Assembly (NCBI GenBank): GCA_023150875.1 | Contig: JAKLKC010000052.1 | Span: forward strand, 1-48,432 | DNA: 48,432 bases | Direction: 5' to 3' | Source of the DNA: Myxococcota bacterium | GTDB taxonomy: Bacteria > Myxococcota_A > UBA796 > UBA9615 > JAKLKC01 | In this document: in pieces, positions 26,032 to 35,900 of the stretch | How the letters are laid out: each line of letters starts with the position of its first letter | Numbering within the stretch: position 1 is the stretch's first letter | The notes under the pieces: model-generated | Database searches by the model: none | The model's input: the letters and a program-made list of their open reading frames with translations, nothing else | Told to the model about the DNA's origin: nothing | Made by a program: the position numbers and the translations under genes

Positions 26032-26743
26032 GGGCCTCGGCGAGGAAGGCCCGGGTGAGGGCCCAGGCCTGGGCGGCGGCGGCGGGGTCGTGCTCCCCCC
26101 GGGCGTCGCAGAAGAAGCCGTGGTCGGCGAAGGAGAACTCGCACTCCACGTACGCGCGGTCGTACTCCTTGAGGGCGGCGGCGATCCGCGCCCTCTCGCC
26201 GGGGGCGACGTGGGGGTCCAGGCCGCCCCAGAACAGCAGCATCGGCGCGTGGAGGTGGGGGGCGAGGTCCAGCAGGTCGGCGATCCGCGCGCCGTAGAAG
26301 GAGATCGCCGCCCTGAGGGGGAGGCCGGCGTTGGCGCGCCAGGCGATGGCCCCGCCCATGCCGAACCCCAGGGCCCCCACCCGGTCCTGGGGGACGCCCC
26401 CTTGGGTGGTCAGCCAGCGGTAGGCGGCGGACCCGTCGGCGGCGATCCCCTCCGCCGTCCCCCGGCGGGCCTGGGCCCGGGCGGCCTCCGGATCCTCGTA
26501 GCTCCCCTCGAAGCGGGGCGCCGTGCGGTGGAAGAGGTCCGGGGCGACGGCGACGTAGCCCTCCCCGGCGAGGCGCCGGGCGACGTCGCGGACGTGGGGG
26601 TCCACGCCGTACACCTCGTGGAAGACCAGGACGCCGGGCCGCGCCTCCGCCCCCTCGGGCCGCGCCACCCACAGCCCCAGGTCCGTCCCGTCGTCGGCGC
26701 GGACCTCCACCCACTCGCTCCGGATCGCCTCGCCCGCCGACAC
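25973..26743 (-). CDS. Dienelactone hydrolase-family protein lacking the catalytic nucleophile
   Basis: A 256-residue alpha/beta-hydrolase of the dienelactone hydrolase family: VLVFHEVYGVDPHVRDVARRL (oxyanion region), YVAVAPDLFHR and DRVGALGFGMGGAIAW. The strand-nucleophile turn normally reads GxCxGG or GxSxGG; here it is GFGMGG, with GGC (Gly) where TGC (Cys) is expected. The acid (GGLDPHVAP) and His (FADHGFFC) are kept. One base change explains the loss, so the enzyme may be inactive, re-purposed or carry a sequencing error. GTG start with GGGAGGT five bases upstream. Its last 59 bases overlap the convergent nucleotidyltransferase. Confidence 0.85.
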   Translation of the reverse strand: MSAGEAIRSEWVEVRADDGTDLGLWVARPEGAEARPGVLVFHEVYGVDPHVRDVARRLAGEGYVAVAPDLFHRTAPRFEGSYEDPEAARAQARRGTAEGIAADGSAAYRWLTTQGGVPQDRVGALGFGMGGAIAWRANAGLPLRAAISFYGARIADLLDLAPHLHAPMLLFWGGLDPHVAPGERARIAAALKEYDRAYVECEFSFADHGFFCDARGEHDPAAAAQAWALTRAFLAEALIPGPPSPVPGGPPGGSAP

Positions 26744-26810
26744 CGCGCACCTCCCGCGGCCACCCCCCGCCGCCGCCGCGCCCGCATCGTGGGAGCCCCG
26801 GGGCCTCCGG

Positions 26811-27779
26811 TCAACCCCGCGCCGGCGGCCGGGCCTCCCGCAGCGGCGAGGCCGGGCAGTGGTGCAGCCAGTACTCCAGCCACGCCACCCGGTTCGCGTG
26901 GGCGCCGAAGCGCGCGTACACGGCGCGGATCTCCGCCTCGCTCCCCCGCCGGCCCCCGAAGTGGGCCCGGGCGGTGAAGTCGTAGGTCGTGGAGTCCACG
27001 CTCAGCCGGGCGCACCGCCCCCGCAGGGTCATCAGGTAGTGGGCAGTGGCGGGGCCGATCCCCGGGAAGGCCAGCAGCCCCCTGCGCAGGTCCTCGTCGG
27101 GCAGGCCGGCGCGGGCGGCGGCGTCCAGGGACTCGGGATCGACGCTCCCCTCCCGGACGGCGCGGACCAGGGTGTCCACGTAGGCGGCGCGGTACCCGAG
27201 GCGCCCCTCCCGGACCAGGAAGTCCACCCCCGCCCGGGCGATCTCCTCCGCGGTGGGCCAGCAGCGAAGCGGGGGGCCCGAGTCGTCCGGCAGGGGCGCC
27301 TCGGGGGCCAGGGTGGCGATCCGCTCCGTCATGCGGACCGCCTGCGTCCACGCCACGTTGGTCCCGCAGATCCCCTTGACCACGTCCTCCAGCAGGGTGC
27401 TCCCCCGCATCCACCGCCCCGCGCCCATCCGCACCGCCGGCTCCATCGGGGGGTAGGAGGCGGCGAGCTCCTCGAAGCCCGAGAGGTCGTGGTCGAAGCC
27501 GAGGCACAGGGAGACGAGGCGCCCCGCGGCGGCGACGTCCCCTTCGTCGAGTCCCTCGCCGTGGACCGCGCAGGCGAGGAGGCCCCCCGGCCCGCCGGGC
27601 TGCTCCACCCGCACCGCGCGGGGCCCCCGGTCCCCGCGCCACCGCTCCGCCCGCCACAGGGCGCCGGCGCCCTCGTCCCACCGGAAGGCGGGGGTCTGGT
27701 ACCAGCCGTGCACCAGGGCGGTGGCCCGGAGGCCGAGGCGGCCGGGGACGGGCAGGGTGAAGGCGAGGGGGGACCCCAC
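26811..27779 (-). CDS. HhH-GPD DNA glycosylase (AlkA/OGG-like)
   Basis: 322 residues. The helix-hairpin-helix LLAFPGIGPATAHYLM (about residues 236-251) is followed by RLSVDSTTYDF, which carries the conserved catalytic Asp position. There is no Lys at the usual bifunctional OGG1 site that I could see, favouring a monofunctional AlkA-like activity. GICGTNVAWTQAVRM resembles the base-pocket helix of the family. It would excise damaged bases from DNA. The GTG start directly abuts the allA stop with GGAGGAG just before it, so it is the last gene of the urate operon, an unusual placement for a repair gene. Confidence 0.82.
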   Translation of the reverse strand: MGSPLAFTLPVPGRLGLRATALVHGWYQTPAFRWDEGAGALWRAERWRGDRGPRAVRVEQPGGPGGLLACAVHGEGLDEGDVAAAGRLVSLCLGFDHDLSGFEELAASYPPMEPAVRMGAGRWMRGSTLLEDVVKGICGTNVAWTQAVRMTERIATLAPEAPLPDDSGPPLRCWPTAEEIARAGVDFLVREGRLGYRAAYVDTLVRAVREGSVDPESLDAAARAGLPDEDLRRGLLAFPGIGPATAHYLMTLRGRCARLSVDSTTYDFTARAHFGGRRGSEAEIRAVYARFGAHANRVAWLEYWLHHCPASPLREARPPARG

Positions 27780-28295
27780 CTAACGCTCCTCCACCACCAT
27801 CACCGCCTCCTCCAGATCCACCTCCTCGCAGTCCCCGGGCCCGCCGTCCTCCCAGGCGAGCATGGCCAGCTCCGCGGGGGCGTCCAGGGCGACGATGGGG
27901 TGGTGCCACACCCCGACGCGGTAGCCCACCCCCTGCCCGGGGCCGCACAGGAAGGCGGCGAGGCGGGAGGGATCGGGGGCGCCGTCCGGCCGCGAGGGGG
28001 CGGTGACCACCAGGTAGCGGGCGCACAGGAGGGGGAGGAAGACCTGGGTGGAGCAGGGGTGGCGCTCCAGCAGGCGCACCCGGAAGGGCAGGGTCGCCGG
28101 CAGGGAGCGGAAGACGGCGAGGTTGGGGAGGGCGCCGGGGCGGGTGGAGTGGAGCGCCGCGGCGTGGTCGAAGCGGACCGCCGTGCCGTGGTTGGCCCCG
28201 CGCCCCGGCCCGAGGCCGGCGGAGACCACGTCCCCGTAGGGGGCGAAGGCCGCGGGGTCCAAGGGGACGGCGGCGATCCGGCGCTCAGGAGCCAC
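27780..28295 (-). CDS. allA: Ureidoglycolate lyase
   Basis: A 171-residue protein of the AllA family, which splits ureidoglycolate into glyoxylate and urea in the cytoplasm. Family signatures are clear: FAPYGDVVSAG at the N-terminus, LLERHPCSTQVFLPL in the centre and VGVWHHPIVAL near the end. The GTG start lies inside the uraH 3' end (11-base overlap), and the stop is directly followed by the glycosylase start. It finishes the pathway begun by PuuD; no urease is present in the window, so urea must be exported or handled elsewhere. Confidence 0.93.
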   Translation of the reverse strand: MAPERRIAAVPLDPAAFAPYGDVVSAGLGPGRGANHGTAVRFDHAAALHSTRPGALPNLAVFRSLPATLPFRVRLLERHPCSTQVFLPLLCARYLVVTAPSRPDGAPDPSRLAAFLCGPGQGVGYRVGVWHHPIVALDAPAELAMLAWEDGGPGDCEEVDLEEAVMVVEER

Positions 28296-28617
28296 GGTAG
28301 GTCGAGTAGCCGAAGGGGCTCAGGAGCAGCGGCACGTGGAGGTGCCCGCCCCCGCCCGCCCGGAAGTGGACCTGGACCTCGGGGTAGAAGGCCGCCACCC
28401 CCTGCCCCTCGAACCACGCACCCACCGCGAAGGTGATCCGGTACTCCCCCGCCTCGGCCTGGCCCTCGGGCAGCAGGGCCCGCACCCTGCCGTCGGCGTC
28501 GGTGGCCCCCGCGCCCACGGGGACGAAGCCGCCCCCCTGGGCGCGCTCCAGGACGACCTCCACCCCCTGGGCGGGGCGGCCGCGGGTGGTGTCCAGGACG
28601 TGGGTGCTGATCCCCAT
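28285..28617 (-). CDS. uraH: 5-hydroxyisourate hydrolase (transthyretin-like)
   Basis: A 110-residue HIU hydrolase that opens 5-hydroxyisourate to OHCU. The N-terminal GISTHVLDTTRGRPAQG motif with its catalytic His and the C-terminal SPFGYSTYRGS signature (YRGS) are both intact. GGAGGG five bases upstream supports ATG 28617. No signal peptide is present, so it is cytoplasmic. It follows the allantoicase-OHCU decarboxylase gene by 21 bases and overlaps allA by 11. Confidence 0.95.
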   Translation of the reverse strand: MGISTHVLDTTRGRPAQGVEVVLERAQGGGFVPVGAGATDADGRVRALLPEGQAEAGEYRITFAVGAWFEGQGVAAFYPEVQVHFRAGGGGHLHVPLLLSPFGYSTYRGS

Positions 28618-28638
28618 GGGCTCCCTCCGGCCGGAGGC

Positions 28639-30225
28639 TCAGGCCGCCAGCCACTTGCCGATCCGCAGGCGGGTGATCCGCGCCTGCTCCCGGGCGGCGT
28701 TTCCGATCTCCGCCGCCCGGGGGTTGTCCAGCCGCCGCTCCAGGACCTCCAGCACCTGGGCGGCGCTGCGTCCCGACGCGAAGCAGATGAAGATGAAGCC
28801 GAAGGCCTGGAAGTAGCGCTCGTTCAGGTCCCGCAGGCGCTCCAGCACCCCGGCCTCCCCCTCCGCCACCCCCCGCTGCTCCCCCCGGGACCACGCCGCC
28901 GAACGCTCCGTCTGGGAGCCGGCCCTGCGGGCGTCCCCGAGGCGGGGGTGGGCGGCGAAGGCCTGGAGGAAGTCCTGGGGGCCCAGGGACCACCACACCG
29001 AATCGGCGGCGGCGAAGAGGTCGCGGACCGAGGCGAAGGGGCGGCGGGCCAGCATCCCCTCGGCGAACGCCTCCGCCCCGTTGAAGGAGAGGAACAGCGC
29101 CCGCGCCTCGGCCCCGGGCAGGGCGTGGAGGGCGGCCAGCCTCGCCCCCTCGCCGGGGGTGTCCAGGGCGTGGCCGAAGACCCGCAGCCGGTTCACCCCC
29201 CCGTGGGGGAAGATGTGGACCCGCAGGTGGGTGGCGGCGAGGGGCCGCGCCGGCTCCAGGACGTGGCGACGGTGGGGGACCAGGGGCGTGGGCTCCAGGA
29301 GCAGGTCCCAGCCCTCCGGCGCCCGGAGGCGCTGGGGGACGGCATCGGCCCCCAGGGCCTCCTCGTCCAGGCACTCGATCATCGCCGCCTGGGGGGCGTT
29401 GCCCTTGAAGAAGTGGGTGTCCAGATCGATCCGCTCCACCACCCCGCGGCGCCCCAGGCGGATCGCGCACCAGTCGGAGCCGGGGGTCCGGCGGCGCTTC
29501 GTCTCCCAGCCGTCCCCCATGTCCACGCCCCGTCCCGGCAGGAGCAGGTTGGAAGGGGGGCCGAAGAAGGCGTCGCTGGCGGCGGCGATGGTGCCCCCGT
29601 GCTCCACCGCCGCCAGGTCCACCGAGCCCGGCCCCCAGAAGGCGCGGGGATCCGGGTGCACCACCCCGTACACCCGCAGGCGGGCGACGCCGCCGTCGGG
29701 GTGGATGTGCAGGCGGACGTGGGTGACCCGGCCGGTGGGGGCGGCGAGCTCCAGGACGTTCCGGGCGTCGGGGCGGACCGCGGCGCGGGGCAGGACCCGC
29801 AGCCAGGCGGGGCCCCGGGCCGCGAGGGCGGCGTGCTCCCCGGCGTCCCCGGCCACCGGCAGGGCCAGCAGCTCGGCGGCGGTGGCGGTGTGGGGGGCGT
29901 CGATGACGTCCAGGGCCACCGCCTCGGGGGCGTTGCCCTTGAAGTGGGTGGTGTCGCACAGGATCCCGTGGACCGAGCCCGGGGTGCCCAGGCGGACGAT
30001 GGCGGAGTCGTGGCCGGGCTCCCGGCGGCGCTGGGACTCCCAGCCGTCCATCCACTTGCCCCGGTCGGTGTACGCGCCCTCCCTCCACTCCGGGGCGCCG
30101 GGGCGGAGCAGGGCCTCCTTGGGGGCGAAGTAGTCGTCGGTGGCGTGGAGCACGAACCCCCCCGTCGCGTCGGCGGCGAGGTCCACGAGGTGGGCGTAAG
30201 GCTCGGGGGGAGGGAGGTGGGCCAT
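28639..30225 (-). CDS. alc-uraD: Allantoicase fused to OHCU decarboxylase
   Basis: 528 residues. Residues 1 to about 345 are allantoicase (allantoate to ureidoglycolate and urea), with its duplicated jelly-roll halves marked by DSAIVRLGTPGSVHGI/THFKGNAPE and CAIRLGRRGVVERI/THFFKGNAPQ. Residues of about 360-528 are OHCU decarboxylase, showing FLQAFAAHPRLGD, SRGEQRGV and FGFIFICFASGRSA, the family's HPR, EQ and GR motifs. The two steps are not consecutive: decarboxylation makes S-allantoin before allantoinase and allantoicase act. ATG 30225 lies five bases after the allB stop. Fusion ensures equal amounts and replaces a separate uraD gene, which is absent here. Confidence 0.9.
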   Translation of the reverse strand: MAHLPPPEPYAHLVDLAADATGGFVLHATDDYFAPKEALLRPGAPEWREGAYTDRGKWMDGWESQRRREPGHDSAIVRLGTPGSVHGILCDTTHFKGNAPEAVALDVIDAPHTATAAELLALPVAGDAGEHAALAARGPAWLRVLPRAAVRPDARNVLELAAPTGRVTHVRLHIHPDGGVARLRVYGVVHPDPRAFWGPGSVDLAAVEHGGTIAAASDAFFGPPSNLLLPGRGVDMGDGWETKRRRTPGSDWCAIRLGRRGVVERIDLDTHFFKGNAPQAAMIECLDEEALGADAVPQRLRAPEGWDLLLEPTPLVPHRRHVLEPARPLAATHLRVHIFPHGGVNRLRVFGHALDTPGEGARLAALHALPGAEARALFLSFNGAEAFAEGMLARRPFASVRDLFAAADSVWWSLGPQDFLQAFAAHPRLGDARRAGSQTERSAAWSRGEQRGVAEGEAGVLERLRDLNERYFQAFGFIFICFASGRSAAQVLEVLERRLDNPRAAEIGNAAREQARITRLRIGKWLAA

Positions 30226-30230
30226 GGTTC

Positions 30231-31595
30231 CTACCGGGGGGCGGCGACGAAGGAGCCCCGGGGCCGCGCGGAGAGCCCCGACGCGCGGTCCCAGGCGACG
30301 CCACCCCCGACCCAGGTCCTCTCCACCACCCCCCGCAGGACCCGGCCGGCGTAGGGGGTGAGCTTGTGGCGGTGGAGGAGGACCTCGGGGGTCACAGCGA
30401 AGGTGGCGGCATCGTCCCACACCACCAGGTCGGCGTCGAAGCCCGGGGCGATCCGCCCCTTGCGGTGGGCGAGGCCGGCGAGGCGCGCCGGGGCCTCGGC
30501 GTTCCACGACAGCATCCGGGGGACGTCGTGGCCCCGCTCCCGGGCCAGGGTCCACAGGACCGGCAGGCCGAGCTGGAGGGAGGAGATCCCCCCCCACGCG
30601 GCGAGGAAGTCGCCGCTCTCGGGGCGCTTGAGGACGGGGGTGCAGGGGGAGTGGTCCGAGACCACCATGGAGACGGTCCCGGCGCCCAGGCCCTCCCACA
30701 GGCGCTCCCGGTTGGCGGCCTCGCGGATGGGGGGCGCGCACTTGAAGGCGGTGGCGCCGTCGGGCACCTCCTCGGCGGCGAAGGCGAGGTAGTGCAGGCA
30801 GGTCTCGGCGGTCACGGGGACGCCGTCCCGCCGGGCTTCCTCCAGCAGGGGCAGGGCGGAGGCACTGGAGAGGTGGACGACGTGGACCGGCGCCCGGTGC
30901 TTGCGGGACAGCTCCACCAGCAGGGCGACGGCCTCGTCCTCGGCCCGGCGCGGCCGGGAGCGCAGGTAGGTCCCGTAGGCCCGGGGATCCAGGCCCGCGA
31001 CGCCGACCTCGGCCTCGGCCTCGCCGAGGGGGCCCGGGGACTCGGCGTGGACCAGGAGCACCCGCCCCAGGTCCCGCAGCACTGGCAGGGCGGCGTCCAG
31101 CTCGGCGCGGCCGACGTGGGGGAACTCGTCCACCCCCGAGGGGCAGAGGAAGCACTTGCAGCCCGGGACGCCGAAGCGGGCCAGATCGGCGAGATCGTTC
31201 AGGTTTCCCGGGACGAGCCCCCCCCAGAACGCCACGTCCACGTGGACCCGGTCCCGGAGCGCGTCCCGCTTGGCCTCCGCCGCCGCGCGGGAGGTCGTCG
31301 CGGGCACGCAGTTCAGGGGCATGTCGACGACGGTGGTGATCCCGCCCGCGGCGGCGGCGGCGGTGGCGGTGGCGAAGCCCTCCCACTCGGTGCGGCCGGG
31401 CTCGTTGACGTGGACGTGGGCGTCCACGAGGCCCGGGGTGACCAGCAGGTCGCCGGCGTCGTACAGGCGCTCCGGCTCCCCGGCGCGTCCGTGGGGGGCG
31501 ACCTCGGCGATCCGCCCGGCGCGGACGTGGACGGCGGCGGGGACGAGGGCGCCGTCCACCAGCACGCGGCGGGAGCGGACGACGAGGTCGCTCAC
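30231..31595 (-). CDS. allB: Allantoinase
   Basis: 454 residues of the cyclic amidohydrolase superfamily, hydrolysing allantoin to allantoate. Metal ligands are visible: VDAHVHVNEPGRTEWEGF (HxH), CKCFLCPSGVDE (Lys expected to be carboxylated), LLVHAES, HVVHLSSASALP and VVSDHSPCTPVLKR (Asp). The GTG start is inside the GTGA that ends puuD, so the two are coupled. The downstream allantoicase fusion starts five bases later. Cytoplasmic; complete in length compared with E. coli AllB. Confidence 0.94.
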   Translation of the reverse strand: MSDLVVRSRRVLVDGALVPAAVHVRAGRIAEVAPHGRAGEPERLYDAGDLLVTPGLVDAHVHVNEPGRTEWEGFATATAAAAAGGITTVVDMPLNCVPATTSRAAAEAKRDALRDRVHVDVAFWGGLVPGNLNDLADLARFGVPGCKCFLCPSGVDEFPHVGRAELDAALPVLRDLGRVLLVHAESPGPLGEAEAEVGVAGLDPRAYGTYLRSRPRRAEDEAVALLVELSRKHRAPVHVVHLSSASALPLLEEARRDGVPVTAETCLHYLAFAAEEVPDGATAFKCAPPIREAANRERLWEGLGAGTVSMVVSDHSPCTPVLKRPESGDFLAAWGGISSLQLGLPVLWTLARERGHDVPRMLSWNAEAPARLAGLAHRKGRIAPGFDADLVVWDDAATFAVTPEVLLHRHKLTPYAGRVLRGVVERTWVGGGVAWDRASGLSARPRGSFVAAPR

Positions 31596-32854
31596 GGCGA
31601 GGCGGCCTCGGGCGAGGCCATCGGGGCGGCGGCCGGGGGGAGGCGAGCGGGACCGGGGGCGGAGGTGTCGGCCCCCTGGGCGATCCACGCCCCCAGGAGG
31701 GCGCGCTCGGCGTCGGTCATGCCCGTGAGGTTGCCCAGCGGCATGGTCCGGGTCTGGACGGCGCGCACGGCGATCCGGTCGGCGTGGGCGCGGACCTGCT
31801 CGGGGCTGTCCAGGACCACCCCCAGGGGCGGCGCGGCGAAGGCGGGATCCGTGGGCGCCGCCGCGTGGCACGAGACGCACCGGGCCCGGAGGATGGCGTC
31901 GGCGGTGGCGAAGGACACCGGGGGCGAGGCGGCGAGGGCCGCGTCCACCCCGGGGGACGCGGGGACGGCGGGGCGGGTCATGGCCATCACGGCGACGAGG
32001 GCCGCGGCGGTGCCCCCCAGGGCGAGGGGGTGGGAGCGCCCCCTGAAGTTCATGGCGTACTTCACGCCGACCCCCACCACCACCACCAGGGCCAGCACCA
32101 ACCAGGGCGTGGCGTTCCCGTACAGGCTCGGGAAGTGGTTCGACACCATGGTGAACAGCACGGGCAGGGTGAGGTAGTGGTTGTGGACCGAGCGCTGCTT
32201 GGCCCGGGCCCCGTAGGAGGTGTCGACGGGGGTGCCGGCGGCGGTGGAGGCGAGCATGTGCGCCTGGGCGGGGATGATCACGAAGAAGACGTTGCTGGCC
32301 ATGACGGTGCCCAGCAGCGCCCCCACCTGGATGAACGCGGCCCGGGGGGTGAAGACCTGGGTGGACCCCCACGCGACGGCGAGGAGCAGGGCGAGGCCGA
32401 CGGCCCCGAAGGCCCGGGGGTCCCGGATCAGCGGCGTGCGGCACAGGGCGTGGTACACGGCGGTGCCGAGGGCGAGCCCACCCAGCCCGATCCCTACGGC
32501 GGCCCCGTGGGACAAGGGGGAGGCAGCGTCCAGCAGCATCGCCCTCCCGCCGGCCCAGTAAACGATGATCAGGAGCAGGAAGCCGGTGATCCAAGTCGAA
32601 TACGACTCCCACTTGAACCAGGCCAGGTCCGGGGGGATCTCCGTGAGGGAGCGGCGCTTGACCACCTCGTAGAAGCCGCCCCCGTGGGCCATCCGCATCT
32701 CGCCGACGACGTCCCCCTCCAGGGGCCGGCGGGGCTCCGAGAGCCGGGCGTCGAGCCAGATGAACAGGAACGAGTCGCCGATCCACAGGATCCCGGCGAG
32801 CACATGGGCCCACCGCACCGCGAGGTTCGCCCACTCCTGTACCCAGGGATCCAT
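31592..32854 (-). CDS. puuD: Membrane-bound urate hydroxylase with C-terminal cytochrome c domain
   Basis: 420 residues from ATG 32854 (GGGAGA upstream; a GTG four codons earlier is less likely because family members start near MDPW/MEP). About eight hydrophobic helices lead through WANLAVRWAHVLAGILWIGD, AQAHMLASTAAG and RSVHNHYLTLPVLFTMVSNH, all typical of PuuD. The C-terminal part (about residues 320-400) holds a haem c site, ARCVSCHA, with a distal Met likely in TRTMPLGN. It oxidises urate to 5-hydroxyisourate and passes electrons to the respiratory chain rather than O2, so no H2O2 is expected. First gene of the urate operon. Confidence 0.93.
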   Translation of the reverse strand: MDPWVQEWANLAVRWAHVLAGILWIGDSFLFIWLDARLSEPRRPLEGDVVGEMRMAHGGGFYEVVKRRSLTEIPPDLAWFKWESYSTWITGFLLLIIVYWAGGRAMLLDAASPLSHGAAVGIGLGGLALGTAVYHALCRTPLIRDPRAFGAVGLALLLAVAWGSTQVFTPRAAFIQVGALLGTVMASNVFFVIIPAQAHMLASTAAGTPVDTSYGARAKQRSVHNHYLTLPVLFTMVSNHFPSLYGNATPWLVLALVVVVGVGVKYAMNFRGRSHPLALGGTAAALVAVMAMTRPAVPASPGVDAALAASPPVSFATADAILRARCVSCHAAAPTDPAFAAPPLGVVLDSPEQVRAHADRIAVRAVQTRTMPLGNLTGMTDAERALLGAWIAQGADTSAPGPARLPPAAAPMASPEAASP

Positions 32855-32920
32855 GCCCTCTCCCACCCCCGGCGCCGCCGGGCGGGACGACTGTATCGCC
32901 CGCGGGTGGGGGGGACAAGA

Positions 32921-35900
32921 CTACCAGGTGCCCGTCGCCACCCTCACCTCCACCGCGGCCAGGTCGCGGGAGGCGCGTTCCTGGACGCGGGCGAGGCGGG
33001 CGGCGAGGAGGCTGGCGCGGGCGAGCTCGACCTCGACCCAGGTGTTGGAGCCGGCGGAGAACTCGATCTCGGCGAGGCGGAGGTTCTCCTCGGCCAGGGC
33101 CAGCTCCTCGGCGACGGTGGCGAGGGCGCTCTCGCTGCGGGCCAGGCGCTCGTAGGCGTTGCGGACGTCCTCGTCCACCTGCTGGCGCTGCCGCTCCACC
33201 AGCAGGCCGGCCAGGCGGACCTCGGCGCGCTTCTGGCGGAGCTGGGCGAGGCGCATGCCCCCGTCCCACAGGCTCCAGTTCGCCTGGAAGAGCAGCATCC
33301 ACTGGACCGGCTCGGCGGAGAAGCCGGTGTTCTCGGTGGCGTTGACGATGAATCGGCCGTCCACCGAAGGCAGCCAGGTGAAGGCCCGGGCGGTCAGCTC
33401 GTGGCGGACCGCCCGCTCCCTCTGGACCGCCGCCCGCAGGTCGGGGCGGCGGGCCGATGCCTCCTCCAGGGCCCCGGCGACGTCCGGGGGGACCTCGATG
33501 GGCTCGTCCAGGCTCAGGGGGGTCCCGCCGGGGAGGCCCGTCGCCCGGGTGAAGGCCAGGGCCGACTGGGACTCCTGCTGCCGGGCCCCCGCCAGGTCCC
33601 TGTCGGCGCGGCTCAGGGCGAGGCGGGCCTGGAGCAGCGCCCGGGCCGCCACCGATCCCGCCACCACCCGGCGGGAGGCCAGCTCCATCTGGCGCCGGGC
33701 GAGCTCCACCGACTGCTCGGCGATCTGGCGCGCCTCCCGCGCCACCGCCAGGGCGTAGAAGGCCCGCGCCACCGACGCCCGCACCCGGGACCGGGTGGCC
33801 GCCTCGTCGTGGCGGGCCGCGTCGATGGTGCGGTTGGCCGAGAGCAGCGCCGGGAAGGCCGCGCCGTTGAACAGGGGCTGGGTGAGGGTCAGGGAGGCGG
33901 CGCCGTAGGCCTTCTCCTGGATCACCGTGGGCTCCCCGGAGTCCTCGAAGAAGTCCTGGAACTCCTCGGGGATCTGCTCGGTGAAGTCCAGGGTGGTCTC
34001 GTACTGGTTGATGGTGTAGCTGCCCGAGGCGTCGAGGCGCGGGGAGATCGCCGAGAGGGCCTGCCCCTTCAGCGCCTCCATCCCCCGGGCCTGCTCCCGG
34101 GCGATGGCGAACTCCACGTTGTGGCCCTCGGCGGCGGCCAGGGCCTCGGAGAGGGTGAGGGCCGCGACCGGCGCCGGCGCCAGGGCGGCCAGGAGTCCGA
34201 GCCCCGCCCCCAGCACCGCGAGGCCCAGCCCCTTGGCGGCGGCGGGGGCCGCGGCGGCATCCCCGTCGTCGGCCTCGTCGTCCAAGCCCCGGATGGCCCC
34301 GGGGCGGCCCCGCGAGAAGAGGCCCCGGACCCACCTCCCCGTGTCGTCCCAGAGCTTGTAGAGGGTCGGCACCAGCACCAGGGTCAGCACGGTGGCGAAG
34401 GCGAGGCCGAAGATCACCGCCACCGCCATCGGCCCCCACCACTCGGCGCTGGACCCGCCGATCAGCAGACGCGCGCGGCGGAAGTCCACCGAGACCCCCA
34501 CCGCCATGGGCACCAGCCCGAGGATGGTGGTCACCGCCGTCAGCAACACCGGGCGGAAACGGGTGAGCCCCGCCTGGACCAGGGCCTCTTCCAACCCCAC
34601 GCCCCGGGCGCGGAGCTGGTCCACGTAGTCGAGCAGCACGATGGCGTTGTTCACCACCACGCCCGCCAGGGAGATCACCCCGATCCCGGTCATGATCACC
34701 CCGAACGAGGTGCCGGTCAGGATCAGGCCCCAGAGCACCCCCACCAGCGACATGACCACGGAGCTGAGGATGATCACCGGCTGCGAGAACGCGTTGAACT
34801 GGGCGATCAGCACCAGGGAGATCAGGGCGAGGGCGATGAGGAAGGCGCGCCCCAGGAACTCCTGGGCATCCCGCTGCTCGTCGTCGGCGCCCCCGAGTCG
34901 CAGCGCGTAGCCCTGGGGCGGGGCGGCCTTCCCGATGGCATCCTGAACCTGCGCCCGCACGGCATTCTGGTTGAACCCCTGGAGCACGTCCCCCTCGATG
35001 GTGACCACCAGGTCCTGGTCCACGTGGCGGATGGAGCCCGAGCCCGCGGCCAGCTCGTAGGAGGCCACCGCCGAGAGGGGCACGGGGAAGGAGCCGGGGG
35101 CGGTGTCCTCGCGCCCCGGGAAGCGCAGGTCCAGCACCTTCTGGAGGTCCGCCCTCCACTCCGGGGCCAGCTCGACGACGATGTCGTACTCGTCCTCCCC
35201 CTCCCGCAGGACGCTGGCCTTGGTGCCCGCCACCGCCGTGCGGACGGCCCCGGCGACGCCGTTGGTGCTGGCCCCCACCCGCTGCGCCGCGCCGCGGTCG
35301 ATGCGGAAGCGCATCTCGGGGCGACCCACCTTGTAGTCGTCCCGCAGCTCGGTCACCCCGGGGATCGCCGAGAGGTCCCGCCTCGCCTTCGCCGCCAGGG
35401 CCCCCACCTGGTGGAAGTCGTCCCCCGAGACCTCCACGGCGATGGCCGCCCCCACCGGCGGCCCGTTCTGCTCCTGGTCCACGGAGATCTCCGCCCCGGG
35501 GATGTCTGCCACGGCGGCGCGGATCCTCTTGATGGACTCCCGGGAGCTCTCCACCCGCGACTTCCCCCCCTCGGCGGTGTTGTTGCGGTGGGGCAGGAAG
35601 TCCACGGTGATCTGGGCCTGGCTGGACACCGCCTGGGAGCCCCCGAAGCTCCCGCCGCCTCCGCCGACGCCGGACTCGGCCACGTACACGTCCACGTTGG
35701 GGTCCCGGGCGAGGATCCCCTCGATCCGCCGCACCACCCCGTCGGTGGTCTCCAGGTCCATCCCGTCGGGCAGGCGCACGCTGATCACCGCCCGATCGGG
35801 CTCGGTGTCGGGGAAGAACTCCGTGCCGTGGTTGAGGAACCCGTAGGCGACGAAGGTGCCGACGAGGACCCCGAGGGCGCCGCCCAGGGTCGCCTTCGGG

